Source: Leptothoe spongobia TAU-MAC 1115
GTDB taxonomy: Bacteria; Cyanobacteriota; Cyanobacteriia; Phormidesmidales; Phormidesmidaceae
NCBI RefSeq assembly: GCF_018739885.1
Contig: NZ_JADOES010000004.1
Location: 62,001-126,000, forward strand
Direction: 5' to 3'
DNA: 64,000 nucleotides
Shown here: positions 53,862 to 62,780 of the stretch, piece by piece
How positions within the stretch are numbered: position 1 is the stretch's first letter
Layout: each line of letters starts with the position of its first letter
Notes under the pieces: model-generated
What the model was told of the DNA's origin: nothing
Database searches by the model: none
The model's input: only the letters and a program-made list of their open reading frames with translations
Program-made: the position numbers and the translations under genes

Positions 53862-56800
53862 CTACTGGTCGTCCATTAACCGTTCTGCAATATAAGCTTT
53901 TAAGGGTGCAACCCTGTCACTTGAGAGCCAGTTAAAAACTTGATTAATGCCTGCTGGAGAAGAATCGATTCTAAGGGCATCTTGAATTAGGTAAAATGCG
54001 CTATCCAGTCTGCCGACGTCGACAGGTATCATGGCTCTGTCCAAACACCACTTATTGTGAAATCTGCGAGAATTCTTGGTGATTTCGTCGCGCCAATCAG
54101 CAGGAAGATAGCCTTCGGAAATTTCTATCGCGCGCTGATGTCCAGCTCCAGGAGAGCCATCTTCCTTATCCTCAATAATGAGACTTCTGGTCATGCTATT
54201 GGAATGTTGACGGTAGTGGGTGAGAATGCCAGGCTCGTACCACCAGTCATAGAATGATGCGACTCGTTTATAAAATTCCCAGTCACAGGCATAGAGAAAA
54301 TCAAGGCAATATCCGCCTAATTTCTCATAGGCATCCCGTCGGATCACCATGGAAGGTGGACCTAGGGAGCAAGAAACCCCAAGTCTTTTAATCCAATCCT
54401 TCACCACACCCCGAAAATGTTTGAGATTATGCTCTTGTCTAAAGATGACTTTGCGGTTTTCATTGATATTTTCATAGCCAGTAAAGGCTGCTCCAACAGA
54501 GTCAGGGCAGGTTTCCAAACTGGTTTTTAATCGGCTATAAAAACCAGGTAAAACATAATCATCATGTTGTAAGAGATGAATCCACTGGCCTCGACAAAGA
54601 GAAACAAGAGTATTCCAATTTGGTTGCAAAGGAATTGTCTTGGGCAATCGATAGTAGCGAATAATGCCTTGTCCCAGGGCATTGACAATGTCAAACAGTG
54701 GAGGGTCACTACCATTATCCAGAACAACAATTTCCATGTCATCATGTCCGTTCCACTGAGCTAAGACGCTAGCTAGACACTCGGGAAAATATTCTGGGCG
54801 GTTTACAGCAGGAATGGCTACACTCCAAAAAGGTCGTTTGCCGGTATCCGGTGGTACTGGAGGAATGGCAGGAAACTGATGTCCGCCAATCTCAACCGGT
54901 TCAAAGGTGATCGTTGGAGGAGCAAAATCTTCAAAGTTGGGATGACTAACCTCGGCTTTTTCAGAGCAGTATTGAGCTAAATAACCTGGGTTGATCAGAC
55001 TCACCGCCTGATGAAAAGCCTGTACCGCTTCGTCAATGCGCTTTTGGATTTGGTAGGTGCGGCCCATCTCCATATATGCAGTAGATTCTAGGGCACTCCC
55101 TTCCTGATCGGGCTTGAGTTTTATGGCTTTCTCAAAACAAACCAATGCCTCCTCCAGTTGACCCTGTTCATTCCGTTTAGCGATTCCCAATCCCAAGTGT
55201 GCCTCTGCCAGGTTTGGGTCGAGCACAATCGCCTGTTGAAAATAGTCAATCGCAGATTTTAGATTTTCTGCCTTTTTCTGAACAATGCCCAATTTATAAT
55301 TCAGCTTGGCATAGTGTATCCATTTATCATCTGGTAGCTCTCCATTTAGATGTAGGGCGTTCGCGTGATGGACATCAATTTCTCGGGAGTTGGGTTCGAG
55401 GCTCAATGCTTGACGATAGTATTTAATTGACTCGTCTAGTTGACCATTTTGTTGCAAAACATAAGCCAGGTTATTGTAAACCGGCACTAGATCAGCGCGA
55501 AGTTCCAGAACCCGCTGATAGGCTTTGATGGCATCATCTAGCCGACCTTGCCCTTGCCAGAGATTTCCCAGAGAAAACCAGGCGGAGAATAAATCAGGTT
55601 GAACTTTAATGGCCCGATTGAATAAATCTTCGGCAATCTGCAGTTGTCCATTCTTTTGAGCAAGGGTAGCCAGTCCCACCAGTGCTCTGGGTTGATCTGG
55701 TTGTCTAGCAATCACTTGCTGATAGATTGTCTGAGCTTCAGTTGTTTTCCCTAATGCCTGTAATTTTTCGGCACGATCAAGCGCTGTCTCGATCTCTGAG
55801 CTGTTCCCTGAAGCGCTAAGTTTTTTAGATTTGTTCACCAGTTTTAACAAAAAGTCTTCGAGGCCCCTGACGGATTGCAAATCTCGATATAAACGATGCT
55901 TGTTTTGAGCAATCTGAAGGGATATGGTTTTCCGGTATTGAGGATCTTTTCCTAATCGAGCTGCGATTTCAACATAGTCTTCCTTACTGGAGGCAATTGT
56001 TGCCTCAACATCCATCATTTTGAGAATGGCATAGCTGTGACGCCCCCGCATAAACTCCTCTGGCAGTGTCACAATGGGGAGATCAAAGACTAGAGATTCC
56101 AGGGCAGAATTATGACCTGACCAACCAATGCTGTCTAGAAAAATATCAGCCAGGGATGCAGTACCAGCAAACTTTCTCGGATTCATCCGAGGTACAAATC
56201 GACAAAACTCTTGGTAATCTAGCTGAAACTGGCTGAACGCATCACGTAGACGCCCTTTAAAAATGTCCGTCACGTGCTGAGTTCCATGCTCAATAAAAAC
56301 AAACCTGGCTTTGTCTAGCTGACTGGCGATTTTTGGAAAGACATCATCGTGCTTGGGTAGGTACTTAAAGAGAGACTGACAGCACCAGAACATGACATCA
56401 TCATCAGTCAGATTAATCTCTTGTCTGGAAACAGGATGCGGATAATACTCCAGGGGAGTATAGTAAATAGAGAGATTGGGCAGGCGAACTAACGTCTCAG
56501 TATAATGCTCCTCCGCATTCTCAGGCTCCATCAACTCACAGCTCAAGAAATAATCGATCGTGGGCAAACCACTTGTCTCAGGGTGTCCGGCAGCAGCCAG
56601 TTGAATCGGTGCTAGTCTCAAGCTACCCAGTTCTAAAGTAGTGGGATCCATGCCAAACTCAGAAAAGATGAGCAGGTGCAGTTTGTCATCAATAATTCTC
56701 TGGCACCATTGCTTGATGTCTAGCGGCCCCTGTACAAATTTTTTGAAAGACTTTCTGGCCACCAATGTCTCTGGATCTTGTCGGCATCCGGTGTGATAAC

Positions 56801-57875
56801 CAAACAGCTCAAATTCGCCAGCATCAAGGTTCTCAACCCAGCCTTTAAGGGGGATTTTCCAGACCGAATGTTCTCGAAAGAAGCCGGAGACAATACCGAC
56901 CCGAATTTTCTCTTGGGGGCGGATCTCAGGTAAGGAAATGGGCTGACTCCACTGAGGATAGCGGGCAGCCATCAGGCGACTCATAAACTGGCCAAAATCT
57001 TGCTGGAGTTGTCGATCGTTAAACCCTTGATAAGGAAGCAGGTAAGGTTGAGAAATGCCGACTATTGCGGCAGCATCGGCCAATTCTTCCACCGATGCAT
57101 CATTATAATCCTGGATAAATTGCTCCAAACATTGCTGATAATTCCGGCGATTTTCAACAATTTCTTGGGAGTTTTGATAGATGATGGGTAGTTGACAAAA
57201 AATCCGAGAGAATTTTGCTTGCACACAGTCAGGGTCAATCTCTAAAACTTTTTCGTATACTCTGGTGGCTTCTCCATATTTAGCCTGCCTTTCTAGAGTA
57301 TAGCCAAGGTTGATATAGGCCTCTATTAAATCTGGCCGGAGTTCGATGGCCCGTCGATATACGTCTGCAGCCTCATCATGCTTACTGCGGTTCCTCAGGA
57401 TAGTTCCTAAGCAATTGTAGATAACTGCATTATCAGGATTTAACGTCAGAGCCTGCCGACAAGCGAGCTCGGCTTCGGTAAATCGACCCCGTTGCTTGAG
57501 GGCAAGCCCTAAGTTCGTGTAGGCCCAAGCAGACTTCGGATTAAGGCCAACGGCTTCTTGAAATGCGTCAGTTGCCTCAATCAATTGATATTGCTTCATA
57601 AAAGCAATGCCAAGGGACGTCAGCACGTTTGCTCTAGTATCTGGAACCAATTCATGGGTTAGTGCCTTTCGATACAATTCAACTGCATCATCCCAACGTT
57701 GTTGGTTAACTAATAGATTTCCTAAGGTACTGAGAGCAGCTATATAATCTGGATGATCTGGTCGGATTTGTAGAATTTCCCGGTAGAGTTGCTCAACATC
57801 CCTGGGGCAATTAGATTTTCGGGCAAGATCTGTCTTTTGCTGAAGTTGTTGAACTGTTTGGAGCTGACTCACCAC
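53862..57875 (-). CDS. Giant TPR / GT41-like / TPR / GT2 glycosyltransferase
   Basis: 1337 aa in four parts. Residues 1-235 are TPRs. About 300-690 resemble the SPINDLY/O-GlcNAc-transferase catalytic region, with KIRVGIVSGFFREHSVWKIP, the HPETSGLPTIDYFLS block and GWSGHNSALESLVFDLPIVTLP. About 705-985 are more TPRs. About 1030-1300 are a GT-A family 2 domain, with the start WSVAIPAVNRPEYF and the metal motif HDD (LLQHDDYVLPG). It would transfer one sugar to a Ser/Thr-bearing acceptor held by the TPRs, and then another by the GT2 part. It is the first gene of the minus-strand set, with a TGCCA palindrome 167 bp upstream. Confidence 0.85.
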   Translation of the reverse strand: MVSQLQTVQQLQQKTDLARKSNCPRDVEQLYREILQIRPDHPDYIAALSTLGNLLVNQQRWDDAVELYRKALTHELVPDTRANVLTSLGIAFMKQYQLIEATDAFQEAVGLNPKSAWAYTNLGLALKQRGRFTEAELACRQALTLNPDNAVIYNCLGTILRNRSKHDEAADVYRRAIELRPDLIEAYINLGYTLERQAKYGEATRVYEKVLEIDPDCVQAKFSRIFCQLPIIYQNSQEIVENRRNYQQCLEQFIQDYNDASVEELADAAAIVGISQPYLLPYQGFNDRQLQQDFGQFMSRLMAARYPQWSQPISLPEIRPQEKIRVGIVSGFFREHSVWKIPLKGWVENLDAGEFELFGYHTGCRQDPETLVARKSFKKFVQGPLDIKQWCQRIIDDKLHLLIFSEFGMDPTTLELGSLRLAPIQLAAAGHPETSGLPTIDYFLSCELMEPENAEEHYTETLVRLPNLSIYYTPLEYYPHPVSRQEINLTDDDVMFWCCQSLFKYLPKHDDVFPKIASQLDKARFVFIEHGTQHVTDIFKGRLRDAFSQFQLDYQEFCRFVPRMNPRKFAGTASLADIFLDSIGWSGHNSALESLVFDLPIVTLPEEFMRGRHSYAILKMMDVEATIASSKEDYVEIAARLGKDPQYRKTISLQIAQNKHRLYRDLQSVRGLEDFLLKLVNKSKKLSASGNSSEIETALDRAEKLQALGKTTEAQTIYQQVIARQPDQPRALVGLATLAQKNGQLQIAEDLFNRAIKVQPDLFSAWFSLGNLWQGQGRLDDAIKAYQRVLELRADLVPVYNNLAYVLQQNGQLDESIKYYRQALSLEPNSREIDVHHANALHLNGELPDDKWIHYAKLNYKLGIVQKKAENLKSAIDYFQQAIVLDPNLAEAHLGLGIAKRNEQGQLEEALVCFEKAIKLKPDQEGSALESTAYMEMGRTYQIQKRIDEAVQAFHQAVSLINPGYLAQYCSEKAEVSHPNFEDFAPPTITFEPVEIGGHQFPAIPPVPPDTGKRPFWSVAIPAVNRPEYFPECLASVLAQWNGHDDMEIVVLDNGSDPPLFDIVNALGQGIIRYYRLPKTIPLQPNWNTLVSLCRGQWIHLLQHDDYVLPGFYSRLKTSLETCPDSVGAAFTGYENINENRKVIFRQEHNLKHFRGVVKDWIKRLGVSCSLGPPSMVIRRDAYEKLGGYCLDFLYACDWEFYKRVASFYDWWYEPGILTHYRQHSNSMTRSLIIEDKEDGSPGAGHQRAIEISEGYLPADWRDEITKNSRRFHNKWCLDRAMIPVDVGRLDSAFYLIQDALRIDSSPAGINQVFNWLSSDRVAPLKAYIAERLMDDQ

Positions 57876-58590
57876 TGAATCTCCTATTTTTTAAATCATT
57901 TCGAGCATTTCGAGATGCACCGAAGCTCTAGAAGCCTGATGAATCAGCATGCTAAGCCCACAATCGAGCGACAATTAAAATTTGTGTTCAGATGAATGTA
58001 TTTATCTTTTGAAAGATTAAGCATTAGCAACTAATAACTGTTGCCAAAATGGCAGATTCATTCGTTAAGGTTTTTAACAGATTTCTCGTTTTCTTTGAAT
58101 TTCAACTCAGATGTTGCCTGCCTAAACTGCATCTGGCAGGGGTAAGTTGTTGTTTTGGAGCGCTAAAAGGTATGCATCATTAATTAATTTGCAAGGCATT
58201 GGTCTGTCACGATGGCGCTTATAGCGATGTCGGTCAATAGGTTGTACTAGTAGATAGCTTTTGAATTAGATGGATGATTCATGACAGCTGTATTCAATTA
58301 AATTGAGTGGGTTGTTATTCCTAGGATGAATTTTAGGATTGTTTCGTTTCCTCGGTTTCTTGCCAAGAGCTAACTATCTCTGAATTGATGAATTCGAGTG
58401 GGTTCTTTAAAGAGGCTTTCGGAAGCCTCAAAGACTAAGGGCATGGGACTCAGAGACTGAAATTATGTTCTTCTTCTTTTTAATGCCAGAATGGCAACAC
58501 ATAGACAATCAAACTAACTATATTGATATTCAACAGCCCAATAAAGGTTGTTATTCAGATGGTTTACTCTACAAACATGGAGAAATAACA
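57876..58590. other. Divergent regulatory region
   Basis: About 715 bp between the glycan operon and the first small peptide gene. It contains palindrome site 4 (58042-58054) and a short direct repeat (catttcgag, twice, near 57898-57916). An open frame entering the peptide gene from 58465 has no similarity and is treated as untranslated leader. Promoters for both directions are expected here. Confidence 0.55.
58042..58054. promoter_or_regulatory. TGCCA-N3-TGGCA palindrome, site 4
   Basis: TGCCAAAATGGCA lies 167 bp upstream of the first glycan gene (minus strand). On that strand the context is AATCTGCCATTTTGGCAACAG, closely matching site 6 on its strand (TTCTGCCAATTTGGCAACAG), so orientation probably points to the glycan operon. 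Confidence 0.65.
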
Positions 58591-58881
58591 ATGATCATTT
58601 CTGATCTTAACTACATGGAAACTGTTGCTACTGACGTTCAAGGCGCTGGTGGCGTTACCTTTAATAGCAACATTGACAAGGATGTGAACATTGATGTTGA
58701 TGTTGACTTTGACATCGATAAGGATGTTGATGTTTTTGTTAATATCAAGGGCAACCTAGCTACTGCTGAAGCTTCCGCTGATGCTTTTGGCGACAACACA
58801 TTAGCTGAGACTGAAGCGTTTGCTCAGACTAGCTATAACTTCTCTGAGGCATTCTCTTCTGCTACTGCTGCTACTTACTAA
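58591..58881 (+). CDS. Small acidic secreted-type peptide, paralog 1
   Basis: 96 aa from ATG 58591 (ggag nine bases upstream). The N-terminus MIISDLNYMETVATDVQGAGG resembles short leaders of many cyanobacterial small exported proteins, with a Gly-Gly near residue 20. The middle is a run of alternating Asp/Val/Ile (repeats of DVD and DID), and the end is rich in Ala, Glu and Thr with DAFGDNTLAETEA. It is paralogous to the gene at 60914. A terminator follows. I do not know its function; it may be an exported structural or RiPP-like peptide. Confidence 0.72.
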   Translation: MIISDLNYMETVATDVQGAGGVTFNSNIDKDVNIDVDVDFDIDKDVDVFVNIKGNLATAEASADAFGDNTLAETEAFAQTSYNFSEAFSSATAATY

Positions 58882-58947
58882 TAGTATTGGTAGCTAGATG
58901 TCATCTTTAGTAGTTTAAGCCTTAGGGTTTTAACAGGTCGTCTAATA

Positions 58948-58979
58948 AAGCCGAAAGTTGTATAAACTTTCGGCTTTTT
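58948..58979 (+). terminator. Rho-independent terminator after peptide 1
   Basis: aagccgaaagtt (58948-58959) and aactttcggctt (58965-58976) form a perfect 12-bp stem with a 5-nt loop and a five-T tail. It is about 65 bp beyond the peptide stop. Confidence 0.9.
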
Positions 58980-59163
58980 CGGGTTGTCCTACGATAACTG
59001 TTGTCCCTTGTTAGGATGCGTTGATAATAGATGGCTTTTATTAGTTGAGCATGATCAAAGGCCAACAGTTTTAGAAACAAAGTTTACAGATGATTTTTGA
59101 AGTTCATTAAACCGACAAAATTATCAACCTAATGTAAAGAGTTCATATGACTTCTCCGTCATC

Positions 59164-59176
59164 TGCCAATTTGGCA
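59164..59176. promoter_or_regulatory. TGCCA-N3-TGGCA palindrome, site 5
   Basis: TGCCAATTTGGCA, within the longer palindrome TCTGCCAATTTGGCAGA, lies 130 bp upstream of the RTX gene start at 59307 and just before a tandem repeat. Confidence 0.65.
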
Positions 59177-59211
59177 GAAATAAATTTGCGAAAACAAATA
59201 ACCTCACGATG

Positions 59212-59286
59212 TTGGCAAAATGCGGTTTTGCTTCAGGTTTATCTAGTTATTGGCAAAATACGATTTTGTTCAGGTTTATCTAGTCA
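59212..59286. repeat. 38-bp tandem repeat before the RTX gene
   Basis: Two copies (59212-59249 and 59250-59286) share TTGGCAAAAT, then a T-rich part, then CAGGTTTATCTAGT, with a few changes and one 1-bp indel. Each holds a CAAAA-N5-TTTTG inverted pair, and TTGGCA is also a half of the palindromic operator. It may be a second regulator-binding site. Confidence 0.75.
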
Positions 59287-59306
59287 GTTTATTAAAGGGT
59301 TAATTC

Positions 59307-60395
59307 ATGGCTTTTATTCGATTACGTTTGGGCGACGATCCGTTAGTTATTGGCACTAATCAGGATGATACTATCCTTGGCCTTCGGGGTAGAGATAGGA
59401 GCACTGGTCAGCCTCTCGAGCAGAACGAGACTCTTGTTGGTCTTGGTGGAGATGATTTTATCAGAGGGTACGGTGGGGACGACCTCATCTTTGGCGATGG
59501 CGATGGGGTTAGCAACGGTGCAGATAATCTTTTTGGTGGGGATGGCAATGACACGCTCTTTGGCGGTGATGGCAATGACTTCTTGGACGGGGACGATGGT
59601 GACGATGAACTCGATGGAGAAGACGGCAATGATACCCTGATTGGCGGTCGAGGAAACGACTTGCTTTCAGGGGGTGCTGGTGATGACTTTCTGAGTGCTG
59701 GTGATGGCAGTGACACTCTAGTCGGGGGAAGTGGCAATGACGATCTGATTGGCAGCCGAGGAAATGAAACCCTTGATGGCGGCAGTGATAATGATTTCAT
59801 CTCTGGTAGCGACGGCAACGACCTACTTCTTGGCGGTGATGGAGATGATGAAATGACTGGCGGTCGTGATAACGACTTCCTCTTTGGTCAAGCAGGGAAT
59901 GATACAGTCCTGGGATCTACTGGAGAGGATACCCTGTTCGGGGGCTCGAACAACGGTTCTCCCAGCGGTAATGATGAGCTCAATGGTGGCGAAGGCAACG
60001 ATCTCATTTTCGGTGAAGATGGCAATGACAACTTAACCGGTGGCGTTGGAGTGGATACCCTGATTGGGGGAGCCGGTAATGATACCCTGGTTGGCGGGAT
60101 AGGTGGCGAAGTTGACCTCCTTATAGGTGAGGGTGGAGCAGATACCTTCGTTTTAGGAGACGCAGATAATGTCTTCTATGTCGGTTTTGGCGACAACGAC
60201 TTTACTCAGATCCAAGACTTTCAATTGAACGTAGATGTCATCCGACTTAATGCAGATGACTTAGGCGGGTACGGCTTTGCCAATGATGCAGGTGGCAATG
60301 GTTTGATTTCCTTCAATGGCGATCTTATCGTTAGATTTGTCGGAGTAGATATCGGATCTGTTTTGGGTGCACCTTCCTTTGAATTCGTTTCTTAA
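59307..60395 (+). CDS. RTX calcium-binding protein made mostly of nonapeptide repeats
   Basis: 362 aa. After a short start, nearly all of residues 25-270 are glycine/aspartate nonapeptides such as GGDGNDTLFGG and GGSGNDDLIG. The C-terminal 90 residues (FTQIQDFQLNVDVIRLNADD) form the usual cap of RTX proteins with the secretion end. It has no separate effector domain, so it is more likely a structural or matrix protein than a toxin. A start at ATG 59307 is clear. It folds in extracellular calcium. The sequence contains an unusually high density of acidic loops. Confidence 0.87.
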   Translation: MAFIRLRLGDDPLVIGTNQDDTILGLRGRDRSTGQPLEQNETLVGLGGDDFIRGYGGDDLIFGDGDGVSNGADNLFGGDGNDTLFGGDGNDFLDGDDGDDELDGEDGNDTLIGGRGNDLLSGGAGDDFLSAGDGSDTLVGGSGNDDLIGSRGNETLDGGSDNDFISGSDGNDLLLGGDGDDEMTGGRDNDFLFGQAGNDTVLGSTGEDTLFGGSNNGSPSGNDELNGGEGNDLIFGEDGNDNLTGGVGVDTLIGGAGNDTLVGGIGGEVDLLIGEGGADTFVLGDADNVFYVGFGDNDFTQIQDFQLNVDVIRLNADDLGGYGFANDAGGNGLISFNGDLIVRFVGVDIGSVLGAPSFEFVS

Positions 60396-60405
60396 TCATT
60401 CAAAG

Positions 60406-60504
60406 GCATTTAAGTAGGTGGCCAAAAGTCAATATCTCAAAAATCGCCAGATAGACATCTCAATGATCTAGATCTGTGTTTATGATGGCCACCTACTTAA
60501 ATGC
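60406..60504. repeat. 99-bp inverted-repeat element after the RTX gene
   Basis: A 19-bp arm (gcatttaagtaggtggcca, 60406-60424) pairs perfectly with 60486-60504 around a 61-nt centre. It begins 10 bp after the RTX stop. It may be a small palindromic element or an RNA-stabilising structure. Confidence 0.75.
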
Positions 60505-60528
60505 TGTGCCAGGATGTTTTCGGCCATA

Positions 60529-60653
60529 AACTTAAACCGGGAAATTTCCCCAACGGTAGAAGTCAGGAGCCAGGAGCCAGAATCCAGTTCTTTTCTGACT
60601 CCTGACTTCTGACTCCTGGATTCTTACCCAGCCTTGATTTCCCGGTTTAAGTT
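60529..60653. mobile_element. 125-bp MITE-like element, copy A
   Basis: Terminal 17-bp perfect inverted repeats (aacttaaaccgggaaat and its complement) enclose nested inverted tracts (gaagtcaggag and ctcctgacttc). Its length, ends and layout match copy B at 51799-51923. It has no coding capacity. Confidence 0.75.
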
Positions 60654-60913
60654 GAACGCCATGTCTTCTATTTAGGAATTACGACTTTTTCTAAGTAGAG
60701 AGATTTGAAGACTCTCTTTGAGTCAGTAATGGAGAGTGATGTAGCTCACTTTGTGAACGCAGGATTGAGCGTCTTTGTTGTCCTTTGAATGTACGGCTCT
60801 TAATTAGTGCTGGGTTTGGAATCCAACGTGGATTTAAGTCTCATAACCAGCATCGGTGCAAGAGCTTAGTTGTAGTCTGGAACTATTTTGAAACGAGCGA
60901 CCAGGAGAGAATT

Positions 60914-61270
60914 ATGAAAATCACAGATCTTGATTATGTAAGAGACATCGATACAGTCAGCAATGGTCCCAAGGGAAGTGGTGTCACGTTCACAGAAACT
61001 TATGCTATCACCCAGGTGGATAATGACTTTGCCTTTGCTGAGGCAGGTGCCTTTGCCTTTGGTGAAAATACATTTGCTGATACCAATACAGCGGTATACG
61101 CTAAAAAGAGTAAAAGTAAAACCAAGTTCCTGACTAAAACAACGTTTGAAGGCGCAGCATACGCGGAAGCAACTGCGATCGCTACGGATAGTGATGGGAG
61201 TAGTATCAAAACCTCTAAAAGCTATTCGAAAAAATCTCACAAGGGCTACTATATCAGTGCTGGGTTCTAG
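60914..61270 (+). CDS. Small secreted-type peptide, paralog 2
   Basis: 118 aa from ATG 60914 with aggaga upstream. The start MKITDLDYVRDIDTVSNG parallels the peptide at 58591, and both have GVTF at about residues 21-30 and a later AFGxNTxAxT block. The end differs: it is rich in Lys, Ser and Thr (KKSKSKTKF, TSKSYSKKS) and so basic, unlike the acidic first peptide. Paired acidic and basic paralogs could interact or assemble. Secretion is inferred from the shared leader and from the Ala/Ser-rich composition. Function is unknown. Confidence 0.7.
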   Translation: MKITDLDYVRDIDTVSNGPKGSGVTFTETYAITQVDNDFAFAEAGAFAFGENTFADTNTAVYAKKSKSKTKFLTKTTFEGAAYAEATAIATDSDGSSIKTSKSYSKKSHKGYYISAGF

Positions 61271-61424
61271 AGACTTGGTTGTTATCTGTTTTCGATCGTA
61301 ATCAACCAAGCATTGATGGAAAGGTCCCCTAGAAGATAGAATTCTGTTCTAGCTCTTTTGCTATGGGCGTACAATATGGGTGTAATGCCGTGATGGGATA
61401 AAAAGCATCCTAACCGACCCATTT

Positions 61425-62699
61425 ATGAAAACCCTCTTTATTCATCAGAATTTCCCAGGGCAGTATAAACATCTAGCACCTGCTATTGCCCAACAAGGAC
61501 ATCAAGTATTTGCCTTGGGAGAGTCAATAAATTTAGAGACCAAAGCAGATATTCCAGGTGTCCAGCAATTTGGTTACGATCCTCCAAAAAAGTTAGATAA
61601 TCCTGAAACCCATGTATATCTACGATATTTTGAGGGCCAGGTGCGGCGAGGGCAACAAGTTGCCCGAGCACTACTAAAACTGAAACGCCATAACATCATT
61701 CCAGATCTTATTTTGGGTCATCCTGGGTGGGGAGAGATTCTTTATGTCAAAGATATCTATCCAACAGTTCCCCTCATTGGACTGTTTGAATTCTACTACC
61801 GTAACAAAGGACATGATGTTGGCTTTGATACTGAGTTTTCATTAAGATCAGATCTTGCTTTGGATCAGTCATGTAGTGTTCGTACAAAAAATATTAACAA
61901 TTTGCTAGCATTGGAAGCTGCCGATGCAGGCATTTGTCCAACGACCTATCAAAAATCTGTCCAACCGCCAGAATTTCAGCACAAGCTATCTGTGATCCAC
62001 GATGGCATTGATACAACTGTTGCTCAGCCTAATGCGAAGGTTGAGTTAGGCTTGGATAATGACCTTGGACCACTGACGCTGAATCAACAGCATGAAGTGA
62101 TTACCTTTGTTAGTCGTAATCTTGAGCCCTATCGGGGATACCACATTTTCATGCGGGCATTGCCTCAACTGTTGCAGCAGAGGCCCAATGCTCATGTCAT
62201 AATTGTCGGAGGAGATCATGTCAGTTATGGTTCATCTCCTCCCAACGGAAAAAGCTGGAAAACCATCTTTTTTGAGGAAGTCAAGGACGACCTCGACTTA
62301 GATCGCATTCATATATATGATAGGCTGCCCTACAAAAAGCTCATCAAGATATTACAGCTTTCAAGCGTTCATGTTTATCTGACCTATCCATTTGTTTTAT
62401 CCTGGTCTATGCTGGACGCGATGAGTTGTGGTTGCTTGGTGGTCGCCTCTAAAACTCCGCCGGTAGAAGAAGTCATTCGTCATGGTGAGAATGGACTGCT
62501 AGTTGATTTTTTTAGCCCTGATGAAATTTGTAATTGTGTTAATCAGGTGCTTGAGCATCCCACCAGGATGCAACATATGCGAGCAAAGGCGCGCCAAACA
62601 GTGATTGATAAATATGACTTAAAGCGAGTTTGTTTACCAAAACATCTGGAACTCATTCAAAAGACGTTTCAGAAATTTCAAGATATTAAAAATTCATAG
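61425..62699 (+). CDS. GT4 glycosyltransferase
   Basis: 424 aa, a GT-B family 4 enzyme. The start FIHQNFPGQYKHLAPAIAQQGH is recognisable, and the donor half has TFVSRNLEPYRGYHIFMRALP and the nucleotide-sugar block SMLDAMSCGCLVVASKTPPVEEV. The EX7E-like motif is changed (Ser-Met-Leu-Asp), as in some family members. No TPRs are present. It lies alone on the plus strand between peptide 2 and the adhesin gene, so it may glycosylate one of them, or a surface polysaccharide. Confidence 0.87.
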   Translation: MKTLFIHQNFPGQYKHLAPAIAQQGHQVFALGESINLETKADIPGVQQFGYDPPKKLDNPETHVYLRYFEGQVRRGQQVARALLKLKRHNIIPDLILGHPGWGEILYVKDIYPTVPLIGLFEFYYRNKGHDVGFDTEFSLRSDLALDQSCSVRTKNINNLLALEAADAGICPTTYQKSVQPPEFQHKLSVIHDGIDTTVAQPNAKVELGLDNDLGPLTLNQQHEVITFVSRNLEPYRGYHIFMRALPQLLQQRPNAHVIIVGGDHVSYGSSPPNGKSWKTIFFEEVKDDLDLDRIHIYDRLPYKKLIKILQLSSVHVYLTYPFVLSWSMLDAMSCGCLVVASKTPPVEEVIRHGENGLLVDFFSPDEICNCVNQVLEHPTRMQHMRAKARQTVIDKYDLKRVCLPKHLELIQKTFQKFQDIKNS

Positions 62700-62780
62700 C
62701 GAGTTTAGTCGTATCTATCCTTCACAGGGGCTACTGCGCTAGCGCATGTCATACAGCTACAGATCTGGATTTATAGTTTC

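Larger units (their letters stand above)
58882..59306. other. Intergenic region upstream of the RTX gene
   Basis: About 425 bp: a terminator (58948-58979), palindrome site 5 (59164-59176) and a 38-bp tandem repeat (59212-59286) that ends 20 bp before the RTX start. No credible ORF. Confidence 0.6.

Noticed and set aside
58465..58590. Upstream extension of the first small peptide (42 codons)
   Set aside because: The leader typical of the family begins at ATG 58591, which has its own ribosome binding site.
59408..59818. Minus-strand Ser/Pro-rich open frame across the RTX gene
   Set aside because: Complement of the Gly/Asp repeat codons; no start context or protein similarity.
59450..59970. 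Regular repeats in the RTX genes considered as a CRISPR array
   Set aside because: They are in-frame Gly/Asp nonapeptide codons, not constant repeats with unique spacers. No cas genes are present.
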